Shown here: in pieces, positions 39,554 through 48,304 of the stretch
Numbering within the stretch: position 1 is the stretch's first letter
Layout of the letters: each line of letters opens with the position of its first letter
DNA from: Nocardia amikacinitolerans NBRC 108937
GTDB taxonomy: Bacteria; Actinomycetota; Actinomycetes; Mycobacteriales; Mycobacteriaceae
DNA length: 48,354 bases
Direction of reading: 5' to 3'
Assembly (NCBI RefSeq): GCF_001612615.1
Contig: NZ_BDAU01000015.1
Location: forward strand, 1 to 48,354
The notes under the pieces: generated by a model
The model's input: only the letters and a program-made list of their open reading frames with translations
What the model was told of the DNA's origin: nothing
Databases searched by the model: none
Translations under genes and position numbers: made by a program

Positions 39554-42500
39554 TCAGCCTTTGTTCTCGGACATCAGCGACACGACGTCATCCAGGGACG
39601 CGCCGCCGAGAATGGCGGCGACGGGGAGGTCGCGGTTCAGTTCGGCCTTGATCCGTTTGCGCAGATCCAGCGCCTGCAGCGAGTCCATGCCCAGCGAGAC
39701 GAGCGGGACCGAGCCATCGATGGCCTCGCTGCCGTCGGAGAGCATGACGCGGTCCAGCGCCCTGCGGATGCGTTCGGCGAAGCCCGCTTCGGGGACCGAC
39801 GGCACGGAAATCACCGGGGCAGCGGTCGTCTCGGCGCGCACCGGCTCGGCAGCCGGTGCGAGCGTCGGCGCGGGAGCCTGTTCGGCCAGCGCGTCGAGTG
39901 CCGGGGCGAAAACCGCTGCGAGCCCCACGGTTTCGGTGACAGCGCGCAGCTTCGACCAGTCGGCCGCGAGCACCAGGCTGTTGGCGGAGGTGTCGGCCAG
40001 TCCGGCCGCCACCGCGTCGGCGGCCGCCATCGGCAGCAGGCCGGAGCCCTCGATCCTGGCCTCGACCGCCGCGTCGGCCTCGGCGGGCAGCACCCACAGA
40101 CCCCACTGCACCGACGTGCACGCGCGACCCTCGGCGCGCAGCCGCAAGGCCATGGCGTCGAGCATGCGGTTGGTGCCCGCGTAGAGCGCCTGGCCCCAGC
40201 CGCCGAGGGTGGCGGCGAAGGACGAGCACAGCAGCACGGTGGCTGTTGGCGTCGTCGGCAGGGCGCGCAGCACCTCGCCGAAGCCGACCACCTTGGCGGC
40301 GCCCGCCTGTGCCACGGCCGCGGCGTCGGCGTCCGTCGCGGCGGAGTAGACGTAGTCGACCGCCGCGTGCGCGAGCAGGCTCACCGGGCGTTCCGCGTGC
40401 CGGGCGGCCAGTCCGGCGACCGTGGCGGGATCGCTGATGTCGCAAGCCAATACATCGATCTCGGTGTTGCCGAGTGCGCGGACGGCGCGGAGTTTTTCGG
40501 TCAGCGCTGCGGTCTCGCCGCTGCGATTCACCAGGGTGACCCGGCGCGCGCCGTCGCGGACGAACTGCGCGCAGAACTCCAGGCCGACGTGCCCGGTGCC
40601 GCCGAGGATCAGCACCTCGTCCAGATCGGGAGCGGCGGTAGTCGGGGCCTGCTCGGCCACGACGAGTCGCTTGGCGTGCAGCTTGCCGTCACGCATCGCG
40701 AGTTCGGGCTCACCCGCGAGTTGCACGGCTTCCAGAATTTTGTCGGCGGGCAGCTTCTGCTCCAGCGCCGGGTAGTCCGCGGGCAGGTCGATGCGGCGGA
40801 AGGTGACGCCGATGCGTTCCAGCGCGACGCAGCGGAACGCTGCACCGGCCGCGGCGGCGGCAAGTGCGGGAATCTCGTTCTCCCCCACGGCTTCCGCACC
40901 CGCCGTGACCAGCCAGCACTCGGTGACACGCGGGCCGAGCGCCGCGAGCCAGCCCTGATCGGTGGCGAAGTCGGCGAACTCGGCGACCGCGGCGGCCTCG
41001 TCCGGCGCACCGCTCGGCGGCACCAGCACCACGACGGTATCGGCCTGCTCGACGGGCGAACCGTCGAACATCGTCACCGTCGCGCCGTGCCGTTCGGCGC
41101 GCTCGCGCAACGCGGCGGCCAAGTCGGCGCAGCGACCATCGCGGTCGACGACGGTCACCGTGCGCGGCGGCGTCAGCGTGCGGCGCGAGAGCCGAGTCCA
41201 GTTCTCCACCAAGCGAACCGGCGCGACTTCGGCCGCCGCCACCGTCTCGGCGGCGGACCCGTAGTGTGCCCACAGCCGCTTCGGCGACATCTGGGTGTGC
41301 GGGAAGTTCGGCAGCGGAAGACGGACGGCGGAGCCTGCCACTTTCAGGCTCTGCCAGTCGTAGTTCAGGTCGTGCACGGCGAGGGTCGCGAGGTTGCGCG
41401 TGAAATCCTCCAGCCCGACCGCGGTGCGCCGCGAGGTGCCGAGCACCTGGAAGTCGCGCGGGCCGGTGGCCGGGTCGTCCGGCACCGTCGCCAAGTTCTC
41501 CTGCAACGCCAGTTGCAGCGTGGGGTGTTCGGCGACCTCGATGAAGGTGTCGACCTCGGCGGTGGACGCGACGACGGCGCGATCGAAGCGGACGCGGTTG
41601 CGCAGGTTCCAGTACCAGTACTGCCGGTGCGTGATGTCCGGGGTGATCGGTCCGCCCAAGGTGGCGCCGTAACAGGTGATCTCGGTGGGCGAGAAGGTCG
41701 GCGCGCTCATCTCGTCGCCGAGCATCGACTCCATCTCTTCCCTGATCTTGATCAGGTACGAAGTGTGCGCCGGGTAAGAGACCTTGATCTCCTTGGCGAA
41801 CTTCCCCGCGGCGTTGGCCATCGCGACCATCTCGGTGATGGTGTCCTGGTCGCCGGAGATGGCCAGGATGTGCGGCGCGTTCACGACAGAGAGCTCGGCC
41901 CAGCCGGAATGCCTGGCCAGCAACGCCTCACACGACTCGCGGTCCATGCCGAGCACGGCCATCGAGTACAAGTCCGGCGGCACGATGTCGTCGACGAGCC
42001 TGGCCCGGTGCGTCACGGCGAGCACGGCGTCGCGGCGCGTCATCACACCCGAGATCCAGCCTGCGGCCAGCTCACCCTGGCTGTGGCCGATCGTCGCGAC
42101 AGGGCGCACACCGTAGGCCTGCCACATCGCGGCGAGGCCGACCATGTGGAACATCAACGCGGGCTGCACTTCCCAGACGATGTCCTGATACTTGCCCTCG
42201 TGGCCGAGCAGGTAGTGCAGCGGCGCGATGTGACCGTAACGCTGCTCGTGGATCTCGACGCAGGCGTCGACCTCCGCGCGGTACTCCGGTGAGTTCTCGT
42301 AGTAGGAGCGGCCCATGCCAGGCCGCTGGCTGCCCTGGCCGGGGAATACGAAGCCGACGCGCCGTGGCGCGGCGAGGCCGACGGTGCTCACCACCGCGGA
42401 ATGCGGCGCGTCCGCGACGACGGCACGCAGCGCGTCGATCAGGTCGTCGCGGGTGCGCACCATCGCGAGTGCTCGGCGGCGACGCGCGATCCTGGTGCGG

Positions 42501-42649
42501 AACAGCATGTCCGCCACGGCATCCGGCGTCACGCGCTCGTGGCGCTCCAGGTAGGAGAGCACGGCGGCGGCTTCGGCGCGCAGCCCGTCGGCGGTGTCGG
42601 AGGACAGCAGCACCGGAACGGCGCCGTCCGGGAGACGGTAATCAGGCAT
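39554..42649 (-). CDS. nbtC: Polyketide synthase AT-KR-ACP (nocobactin, MbtD-like)
   Basis: A 1031-residue modular PKS lacking a ketosynthase. Acyltransferase ~95-400 with the active-site GHSQGE near 188; ketoreductase ~640-880 with the NADPH motif GGTGHVG near 683 and catalytic SSF...YAGTN; acyl carrier ~950-1025 with the modified Ser in GMDSLQAL near 986. The missing KS is supplied by nbtB. The pair adds and reduces the acyl unit that becomes the beta-hydroxy acid of nocobactin, as MbtC and MbtD do in mycobactin. It overlaps nbtB by 8 bases. Confidence 0.92.
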   Translation of the reverse strand: MPDYRLPDGAVPVLLSSDTADGLRAEAAAVLSYLERHERVTPDAVADMLFRTRIARRRRALAMVRTRDDLIDALRAVVADAPHSAVVSTVGLAAPRRVGFVFPGQGSQRPGMGRSYYENSPEYRAEVDACVEIHEQRYGHIAPLHYLLGHEGKYQDIVWEVQPALMFHMVGLAAMWQAYGVRPVATIGHSQGELAAGWISGVMTRRDAVLAVTHRARLVDDIVPPDLYSMAVLGMDRESCEALLARHSGWAELSVVNAPHILAISGDQDTITEMVAMANAAGKFAKEIKVSYPAHTSYLIKIREEMESMLGDEMSAPTFSPTEITCYGATLGGPITPDITHRQYWYWNLRNRVRFDRAVVASTAEVDTFIEVAEHPTLQLALQENLATVPDDPATGPRDFQVLGTSRRTAVGLEDFTRNLATLAVHDLNYDWQSLKVAGSAVRLPLPNFPHTQMSPKRLWAHYGSAAETVAAAEVAPVRLVENWTRLSRRTLTPPRTVTVVDRDGRCADLAAALRERAERHGATVTMFDGSPVEQADTVVVLVPPSGAPDEAAAVAEFADFATDQGWLAALGPRVTECWLVTAGAEAVGENEIPALAAAAAGAAFRCVALERIGVTFRRIDLPADYPALEQKLPADKILEAVQLAGEPELAMRDGKLHAKRLVVAEQAPTTAAPDLDEVLILGGTGHVGLEFCAQFVRDGARRVTLVNRSGETAALTEKLRAVRALGNTEIDVLACDISDPATVAGLAARHAERPVSLLAHAAVDYVYSAATDADAAAVAQAGAAKVVGFGEVLRALPTTPTATVLLCSSFAATLGGWGQALYAGTNRMLDAMALRLRAEGRACTSVQWGLWVLPAEADAAVEARIEGSGLLPMAAADAVAAGLADTSANSLVLAADWSKLRAVTETVGLAAVFAPALDALAEQAPAPTLAPAAEPVRAETTAAPVISVPSVPEAGFAERIRRALDRVMLSDGSEAIDGSVPLVSLGMDSLQALDLRKRIKAELNRDLPVAAILGGASLDDVVSLMSENKG

Positions 42650-43964
42650 CGATATCCTCCAGAACCGGCATGGCCAGGATGGCGTGCGCGTTCGTGCCCG
42701 CGACGCCGAACGACGAGACCGCGCCGTAGCGGAAGCCCTCGTGCGCGTCCCACGGCTCGAGCTCGGTGGCCAGGCGAAGGCCGGTCGCGCTCCAGTCGAC
42801 CGCGGTGGCGGGGTCGTCCGCGTGCAGTGTCGGCGCGATCTGGCCGTTGGCGCCGCACAGCAGCACCTTGATCAGCCCGAGCATGCCCGCGGCGGCTTGG
42901 GCGTGGCCGACATTGGTCTTCACCGAGCCGAGCCGAGGCCCGCGCTCGACGTCGGCGCCGTAGGTGTTGCACAGGGCGGTGAGCTCGAGCGGGTCGCCCA
43001 CCGGTGTTCCGGTGCCGTGTCCCTCGACGAGGCCGACCAGACTCGGGTCGATGCCCGCCGCGTCGATCGTCTTGCGCACCAGCGCTTCCTGCGCCTGCGC
43101 GCTTGGCACGGTGATCGGCGCGCCCTTGCCGTTGTGGTTGACCCTGGTGGCGAGCACCCTGGCGTACACACGGTGGCCGAGCTCGCGCGCCCGCGACTCG
43201 CGTTCCAGCACGACGACGCCCGCACCCTCGCCCCACACGGTCCCCGTGGCGTTCGCGGAGTAGGCGCGCAGGTGACCGTCCACGGCCAGCGCGTTGTTGA
43301 TGGCGAATTCGTAGAACGCGGCGGGCGAACCCATCACGCACACGCCGCCGGCCAGCGCCCAGTCGCATTCGCCGTTCCGGATCGCGGCGGCGGCTTGGTG
43401 CACCGCGGTCAGCGACGACGCGCACGCGGTGTCCACGGTGACCGACGGCCCGACCAGACCGAGACCGTGCGAGATGCGCCCGGCCACCGCGCCGAGCGCG
43501 GTGCCGACGACCCGGTACCCGGTGTACTCGTTGACTTCCGCTGCGCGCGGACCGTATTCGATGAACGAGGCGCCCATGAAGCAACCCACCTCGTCACCCG
43601 CCAGCGCGCCGGGGTTGATGCCCGCGTGCTCGAGCGCGCGCCAGGCCACGCGCAGCGCGACCCGTTGCTGCGGATCCATGGCGACCGCTTCGCGCGGCGT
43701 GATGCCGAAGAATTGCGGATCGAATTCCGTTGCCCCGGTGAGGAATCCACCGGCGTCGGGAACCGAGCCCCAGCCTTCGTTGCGCTGCAGGGAGAAAACT
43801 TCCCGCAGCGGCCATTCCCGGTCGCGCGGGAAAGGACCGATCAATTCTCGTGATTCGGCGAGTGCCGACCAGAAATCGTCCAGATTGTCGACGCCCCCCG
43901 GCGCCTCCACCGCCATACCGGCGATGACAATGTGATCTTCTTCCCCCGAAACAGCGCGTGCCAT
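42642..43964 (-). CDS. nbtB: Stand-alone ketosynthase (nocobactin, MbtC-like)
   Basis: A 440-residue beta-ketoacyl synthase that forms the C-C bond of the polyketide part of the siderophore. The catalytic triad is present: Cys in DTACASSL near 180, His in EGHGTGT near 316 and His in NVGHAQ near 354. Length matches MbtC (about 444). No AT or carrier is fused; those sit in nbtC, whose start overlaps this stop. It lies 27 bases after nbtA. Confidence 0.93.
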   Translation of the reverse strand: MARAVSGEEDHIVIAGMAVEAPGGVDNLDDFWSALAESRELIGPFPRDREWPLREVFSLQRNEGWGSVPDAGGFLTGATEFDPQFFGITPREAVAMDPQQRVALRVAWRALEHAGINPGALAGDEVGCFMGASFIEYGPRAAEVNEYTGYRVVGTALGAVAGRISHGLGLVGPSVTVDTACASSLTAVHQAAAAIRNGECDWALAGGVCVMGSPAAFYEFAINNALAVDGHLRAYSANATGTVWGEGAGVVVLERESRARELGHRVYARVLATRVNHNGKGAPITVPSAQAQEALVRKTIDAAGIDPSLVGLVEGHGTGTPVGDPLELTALCNTYGADVERGPRLGSVKTNVGHAQAAAGMLGLIKVLLCGANGQIAPTLHADDPATAVDWSATGLRLATELEPWDAHEGFRYGAVSSFGVAGTNAHAILAMPVLEDIDA

Positions 43965-43991
43965 GCCAAACCTAACGTGCGAATTCGCGAA

Positions 43992-44747
43992 CTATCTCGC
44001 GGAAAGAACTTCGGACGTCAGCAATTCCGCGATGCCGTCCACGTGGTCGTTCAGGTAGAAATGTCCGCCGTCGAAAAGGGTGACGGTGATGTCCTGCTCG
44101 CTGTGCGTCGCCCACTCCTGCAGGTGCCGCGCGGTGACGTGCTCGTCGTCGGAGCCGCCCATGACGTGCAGCCTGGCGCGCAGCTTGACCTCGGGCCCGC
44201 ACACGTAGCGGTCGAAGGCGGCGTAGTCGGCCTTGAGTGCGGGCAGCGTCATGCGCATGATCTCGCGGCTGCCGAGCACATCCGCGCCGGTGCCGTTGAG
44301 CCCGGCGAGGTGATCGAGCAGCGCCTCGTCCTCGGTCGGGTGTTGCGGCATGTCGACGACGCGGTACGGCGCGACCGCGCCCGAGGCGCCGAACAGGTTC
44401 ACCTCGACGCCCGCGGCCTCGGCCTGGCGGACGAATTCGAACCCGACCATCGAACCCATGCTGTGCCCGAAGGCGGTAACCGGCTCGCCGCGGTGGTATT
44501 CCGACTCGAGGAACGCGCTCAGCGCGCCCGCCGCCACCTCGGGCAGAGTCGCCGGCATCGGCTCGGCGGCCCGGTCTTGGCGGCCCGGGTATTGGAAGAT
44601 CACGACGTCGAAATTCTCGCTGAGCGCCTTGGAGAAGGTGCGGTAGGCGGAGGCGCCGCTGCCCGCGTGCGGGAACATCAGCAACGTCGGGCTCGAGTCC
44701 GAGCTCGGCTTGTGGAATTTGCGAATCCACCCAAGGGTTTTCGGCAT
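43992..44747 (-). CDS. nbtA: Type II thioesterase (nocobactin, MbtT-like)
   Basis: A 251-residue alpha/beta hydrolase that clears stalled or wrong acyl groups from carrier domains. The nucleophile is in GHSMGS, the acidic residue in the GGSDDEHV region, and the His in GGHFYL near the C-terminus. Type II thioesterases of NRPS/PKS clusters have this size. ATG at 44747 follows AGGAG. It is the first gene of the nbtA-nbtE operon, behind paired IdeR-like boxes. Confidence 0.9.
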   Translation of the reverse strand: MPKTLGWIRKFHKPSSDSSPTLLMFPHAGSGASAYRTFSKALSENFDVVIFQYPGRQDRAAEPMPATLPEVAAGALSAFLESEYHRGEPVTAFGHSMGSMVGFEFVRQAEAAGVEVNLFGASGAVAPYRVVDMPQHPTEDEALLDHLAGLNGTGADVLGSREIMRMTLPALKADYAAFDRYVCGPEVKLRARLHVMGGSDDEHVTARHLQEWATHSEQDITVTLFDGGHFYLNDHVDGIAELLTSEVLSAR

Positions 44748-44836
44748 AACGGCTCCTGCATCACGGTTTCGCTGCGCTAGCCGCTCGACGCCGCCGTCGA
44801 ACTGGCGACGGGCCGGGCAACGCTAACTCAGCGACG

Positions 44837-44855
44837 TTAGCATAGGGTAACCTTA
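44837..44855. promoter_or_regulatory. IdeR/DtxR-like iron box 1 between nbtA and nbtH
   Basis: TTAGCATAGGGTAACCTTA matches 15 of 19 positions of the DtxR/IdeR consensus. It lies in the divergent promoter region, closer to nbtA. Confidence 0.78.
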
Positions 44856-44861
44856 CCGATG

Positions 44862-44880
44862 TAAGCCTAGGGTAACCTTA
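44862..44880. promoter_or_regulatory. IdeR/DtxR-like iron box 2 between nbtA and nbtH
   Basis: TAAGCCTAGGGTAACCTTA matches 14 of 19 consensus positions and begins 7 bases after box 1. The near-identical halves (TAGGGTAACCTTA) suggest two dimers bind side by side and repress both operons in iron-rich conditions. Confidence 0.76.
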
Positions 44881-44919
44881 CGGCGACTGTGCAGCCGAGC
44901 GAACGGGAGCCCTAGCACG

Positions 44920-45585
44920 ATGAACCAGACCGGGACGCCGTACGTCCTCAAGCGCGAATTGACCGATGTCGCAGAGGAGGTCCGCAGCGCACCGGCCCCG
45001 GTGGTCCCCGAGTTCGACGAACCGTTCGGCCTACGACTGGCCGATCCGGAGGGCGGCGATCCGGACATGCTCGCCAAGTGGATGGCGCTGCCGCACCTAC
45101 TGGAGACCTGGGAACAGGACTGGCCCGCGGACCGCCGCAGGCTCGACTTCCTCGCGCAGTTGGCCGGAACCTATTCGCGGCCGTGCATTCTCAGCTACGA
45201 CTTCGCCGCGATCGATCGCCCCGAGCTCGGCCGTCGCGATATCGCCTACGTGGAGATCTACCGCGCGGCCAAAGACGAGAACGGCCGACTCTACGACGCC
45301 GACCCACTCGACATGGGATTCCACATCGCCACCGCGGATTCGAACCTGATCGGCCGGGGCGTCATGTCGGGTTGGATGGACCGGCTCGCCGCCGCGCTGT
45401 TCGCCGCCGAGCCGGCGTGCAGGCGTCTGATCTGCGATCCGGACTACCGCAACGCACCGATGCGCAAGGCGCTGTTGAAGAACGGCTGGGTCGAACTCGG
45501 CGAGTTCGACGTGCGGCCGGACCGCCGGATCGCGCTGCACATCATGCCGCGCACGGCGGCGGACATGCCCGCGATCCGGCTCTGA
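44920..45585 (+). CDS. nbtH: GNAT acyltransferase of siderophore synthesis (MbtK/IucB-like)
   Basis: A 221-residue acetyltransferase-fold protein. The segments YVEIYRAAKDENGRLYDADPLDMGFH, in two parts, and ICDPDYRNAPMRKALLKNGW are typical of the siderophore acyltransferases MbtK/IucB, which acylate the hydroxylamine of N-hydroxylysine. In nocobactin this would be a short acyl or formyl group. ATG at 44920 follows GGGAG. It is divergent from nbtA behind twin iron boxes and converges on nbtG with 3 bases between stops. The symbol follows my recall of the N. farcinica cluster. Confidence 0.88.
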   Translation: MNQTGTPYVLKRELTDVAEEVRSAPAPVVPEFDEPFGLRLADPEGGDPDMLAKWMALPHLLETWEQDWPADRRRLDFLAQLAGTYSRPCILSYDFAAIDRPELGRRDIAYVEIYRAAKDENGRLYDADPLDMGFHIATADSNLIGRGVMSGWMDRLAAALFAAEPACRRLICDPDYRNAPMRKALLKNGWVELGEFDVRPDRRIALHIMPRTAADMPAIRL

Positions 45586-45588
45586 ACC

Positions 45589-46920
45589 TCAGCCGAAGGC
45601 CCGGTCCCGGTTTCTCGTCGCCGCGGACCGGGCCTTCGCCGATTCGGTGCGCAGCACGCGATCCGAGAGTTCGCCCAAGCAGCTGAGATTCGGGAAACCG
45701 GGTCCCTGCGCCAGCGCGGCGAGGTTCGGCAGGTACAGCTTCGCGTCCAGGCCCTGCACGGCGAGGTCGTAGCCGATCGACGCTTCGATCCTGGCCTGGG
45801 TCAGCTGCCCGCCGACCGCGAGCTCCAACAGGTCGGCGGCGTTGGCGTCGAACATCTCCAGGAACCACAGCGGCTGTCCGCCGGTCGCGTCGATCACCAG
45901 ATCGAAGTTGTGGATCTGGTCGGGGCGCATCTCGTTGCGCAGCGTCAGCGCGACGCCGTCGCCATTGTCGGCGACCCGCACGACCCGGCCCTGCATGTGG
46001 TGCACGCGGTTGTCGGCGAGCAGGCTTTCCTGCACCCGCACCGAGAACACGCCGCGATCGGTGCGCCGAATGACGTCCCTGCGCTCTTCGGTACTGAGCG
46101 ATCCCCACTTGATCGGATCGCTGAACAGCGAGTTCTCGAAATAGCTTTCGCCGCGCGTGTAGATGGTGGCCATCGGGGAGATCACCGAGATGGACAGCAT
46201 GCCGTGGCGGACCAGCTCGTCCAGCGCCGAACCTGCCGTCTCGCCGCCGCCGATCACGGCGGCACGCGAGGAGACCGGCAGCTTGCGCTTGCCCGCGAGG
46301 TCCCAGAATTCCGCGACACTGAGCACCTTGGGGTGCTTGGCGAGGGCCTTCTCGCTGCGGCCGGGACCGGTGATCATCAGTGCGTCGGCGTCGATTTCGG
46401 TCGGAATGCCGTCGGCGTCGACCGCGGTGATCAGCCAGCCGTCGGCCGCGGCGGCGATGGTGCGCACGGTGCCGAGGACGAGCTCGAAATCGGTTCGCGC
46501 GGCGACCCACTGGAGGTACTTGGCCCAGACGTGGTGCTGCGGACTGGGACGTCCACGGTCGATCCACTCGGCGTAGGTGCCCTGGTCCACCAGGAAGGAG
46601 GTCCAGCTGAACGCCGTCATGGCCTCGTTGATCGCGCGGTTGTGGCCGCGCGCCCAGGTGGAGTGGTAGGGGAAGCCCACGTCCTTCTCCGGGCTGGTGC
46701 CGAGCCGGTGCTGGCCGTCGGTCCAGCCGCCGCTCGGCAGCCAATTGCCGCCCACCGTCTGCGCTTCCACCACGACGACCCGCGGTGCGGGCAGCCCCAG
46801 TTCGCGCAGCACGTGCGCCTTGGCGGCGACGGCCATCGCCTTCGGACCCGCGCCGATCACCACAAGTGTTTCCACCGGTTCTCCCACTCTCACATCGCGC
46901 GTATCCGTGTTCGCGCCCAC
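45589..46920 (-). CDS. nbtG: L-lysine N6-monooxygenase (nocobactin, MbtG-like)
   Basis: A 443-residue flavin- and NADPH-dependent enzyme that hydroxylates the side-chain nitrogen of lysine to make the iron-binding hydroxamate. It shows the FAD motif VVIGAGPKAM, the NADPH-region VIGGGETAGSALDEL, and several blocks matching MbtG, for example SGGWTDGQHRLGTSPEKDVG and GPGFPNLSCLG. GTG at 46920 is used here; a later GTG at 46875 (just before the FAD motif) has a GGGAG site and would match MbtG's N-terminus better. An IdeR-like box lies 24 bases upstream of the longer start. The 3' end contains a large hairpin. Confidence 0.93.
   Translation of the reverse strand: MGANTDTRDVRVGEPVETLVVIGAGPKAMAVAAKAHVLRELGLPAPRVVVVEAQTVGGNWLPSGGWTDGQHRLGTSPEKDVGFPYHSTWARGHNRAINEAMTAFSWTSFLVDQGTYAEWIDRGRPSPQHHVWAKYLQWVAARTDFELVLGTVRTIAAAADGWLITAVDADGIPTEIDADALMITGPGRSEKALAKHPKVLSVAEFWDLAGKRKLPVSSRAAVIGGGETAGSALDELVRHGMLSISVISPMATIYTRGESYFENSLFSDPIKWGSLSTEERRDVIRRTDRGVFSVRVQESLLADNRVHHMQGRVVRVADNGDGVALTLRNEMRPDQIHNFDLVIDATGGQPLWFLEMFDANAADLLELAVGGQLTQARIEASIGYDLAVQGLDAKLYLPNLAALAQGPGFPNLSCLGELSDRVLRTESAKARSAATRNRDRAFG
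45594..45638 (+). terminator. Terminator for nbtH inside the 3' coding end of nbtG
   Basis: A perfect 14-bp stem (CGAAGGCCCGGTCC and complement) with a 17-base loop starts 8 bases after the nbtH stop. It lies wholly inside the last 16 codons of the convergent nbtG. Confidence 0.7.
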
Positions 46921-46943
46921 ATCGACGAGCCCCCGCCTTCATG

Positions 46944-46962
46944 TTTGCATAGGCTTACCTTA
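46944..46962. promoter_or_regulatory. IdeR/DtxR-like iron box between nbtG and the MTB12-like gene
   Basis: TTTGCATAGGCTTACCTTA matches 14 of 19 consensus positions. It lies between divergent genes, 24 bases from the nbtG start and about 70 from the small secreted protein gene. Confidence 0.7.
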
Positions 46963-47032
46963 CAGTGAACCGCAGTGTCGATCCCCACAGCGGGGAAAGC
47001 ACTCCGGCACGAGAACGATGGGAAGTACTTTC

Positions 47033-47500
47033 ATGATCAGCACCCGAAAGAAGCTGGGCACGGTGGCCTTTGCCGCCGCCACCCTGGTCGGCGCGTTCGG
47101 CACCGTCACCACCGCCGCGATCGCCGAGGCCGCGCCGATCACCGCTCCGCTGCAGACCAAGGCGCCGAGCACCGGCGAACTGCGGGCGAAGATGGCGCTG
47201 CTGTTCAACGCGGGTGCGCCGCGCGCCGCGCGTGCCGCCGAGCTGGAGACCGGCGCCGCGGGCCTCGGTGTCTTCGACACCGCGGCCACGCTGATCGCCA
47301 TCGCCCCGCCGAGCTGGCGCTGGGACATCACCGGCCCGGTGACCGTCAACGGCGACACCCTTTCGGCCGTGCTGTACACCGCCACCGAGGGCTACGAGCC
47401 GTGGACCTTCGACCTGACCTGGAAGCAGATCGACGGCACCTGGAAGCTGAGCCGCGAATCCGTCTGCACCATCGGCAACTTCGTCGGCCAGGGCTGCTGA
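47033..47500 (+). CDS. Secreted MTB12-like small protein
   Basis: A 155-residue protein with a Sec signal peptide (ISTRKKLGTVAFAAATLVG, ending near IAEAAPI). The mature domain has GELRAKMALLFNAGAPRAAR, a middle VTVNGDTLSAVLYTATEG and the end WKQIDGTWKLSRESVCTIGN. This pattern recalls the low-molecular-weight antigen MTB12/CFP-2 family of mycobacteria, whose role is unknown; a cystatin-like fold is plausible. ATG at 47033 is chosen; ATG at 47018 would add five residues. It shares the divergent, iron-box-containing region with nbtG. A hairpin terminator follows. Confidence 0.68.
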   Translation: MISTRKKLGTVAFAAATLVGAFGTVTTAAIAEAAPITAPLQTKAPSTGELRAKMALLFNAGAPRAARAAELETGAAGLGVFDTAATLIAIAPPSWRWDITGPVTVNGDTLSAVLYTATEGYEPWTFDLTWKQIDGTWKLSRESVCTIGNFVGQGC

Positions 47501-47519
47501 GCGGACTCTTGCGCGATTC

Positions 47520-47541
47520 GGCCCCCGCTTCGGCGGGGGCC
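47520..47541 (+). terminator. UUCG-loop terminator after the MTB12-like gene
   Basis: A perfect 9-bp GC stem (GGCCCCCGC / GCGGGGGCC) closes a TTCG tetraloop, 19 bases after the stop. Confidence 0.85.
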
Positions 47542-47573
47542 GATGCCGTTTCGCCGGAGCCGTGACATTCAAC

Positions 47574-47592
47574 TCAGCTTAGGCTAACCTCA
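47574..47592. promoter_or_regulatory. IdeR/DtxR-like iron box abutting the siderophore-interacting protein
   Basis: TCAGCTTAGGCTAACCTCA matches 16 of 19 consensus positions, the best in the window. It ends only 4 bases before the ATG at 47597. Confidence 0.82.
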
Positions 47593-47596
47593 CCTC

Positions 47597-48304
47597 ATGG
47601 GCAGAGGTTTCAACGGCGTCATTGTGAAAGCGTGGGGCGGTCAGGACTACCGGCTCACCGTCACCGCGACGGAATACGTCACCGACAAGTACATTCGACT
47701 GGGCTTCAACGCGGGCGGCCTGCTCGCCGACCACCCGGTGCACCCGACCCAGTGGATCCGCCTGTGGATCCCGGACCTCGAGACCGAGAAGCGGCACCAC
47801 CGCGGCTACACGCTGGTCGACCCCGATCCCGAGGGTGACAAGTTCGCCATCGAGTTCGCCGTGCACGACGGCCCCGCCGCGCGCTGGGCCATCAACGCGG
47901 CGGTCGGCGACGTGCTGGACGCGACGGTGCTCGGCTCCAATTTCGAACTCCCCGAAACAGCGCCGAGCGAATATCTGATGTTCGGCGACACCGCCTCGCT
48001 GCCCGCGATCAACTCGCTGCTCGACGCGATCGGCGACGTTCCGGCCCGGGTGTGGCTGGAATGGCAGTACGAATCCGACCAGACGCTGCCCGTGCGCAAC
48101 AAGCCGCACCACCAGGTCACCTGGTTGCAGCGCGTCGACGACGGTCGGCTGCTGCGCGAGCAGTCGCAGGAGATCTCCTGCCCGGCGGACGCTTTCGCGT
48201 GGGTGGCGTGCGATGGCCACACCACGCGCTCGATCGTCAAGACGCTGAAGCAGACCCACAATCTGCCGAAGACCGCGATCAAGTCGCAGGCGTACTGGAA
48301 GTAG
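47597..48304 (+). CDS. Siderophore-interacting protein (SIP/ViuB-type flavoprotein)
   Basis: A 235-residue cytoplasmic ferric-siderophore reductase of the SIP family. The FAD-binding RGYTLV and HDGPAARWA segments are typical, followed by the NAD(P)-type domain (MFGDTASLPAINSLLDAIG) and the C-terminal family ending around KSQAYWK. It should release iron from the imported ferric siderophore by reduction, working with a transporter outside the window. ATG at 47597 directly follows the iron box, which leaves no room for a Shine-Dalgarno site; leaderless translation or a later start such as GTG at 47624 are possible. Confidence 0.92.
   Translation: MGRGFNGVIVKAWGGQDYRLTVTATEYVTDKYIRLGFNAGGLLADHPVHPTQWIRLWIPDLETEKRHHRGYTLVDPDPEGDKFAIEFAVHDGPAARWAINAAVGDVLDATVLGSNFELPETAPSEYLMFGDTASLPAINSLLDAIGDVPARVWLEWQYESDQTLPVRNKPHHQVTWLQRVDDGRLLREQSQEISCPADAFAWVACDGHTTRSIVKTLKQTHNLPKTAIKSQAYWK

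Noticed and set aside
39095..43853. Long plus-strand frames opposite nbtB and nbtC
   Set aside because: Same shadow effect; the opposite strand carries intact PKS active-site motifs.
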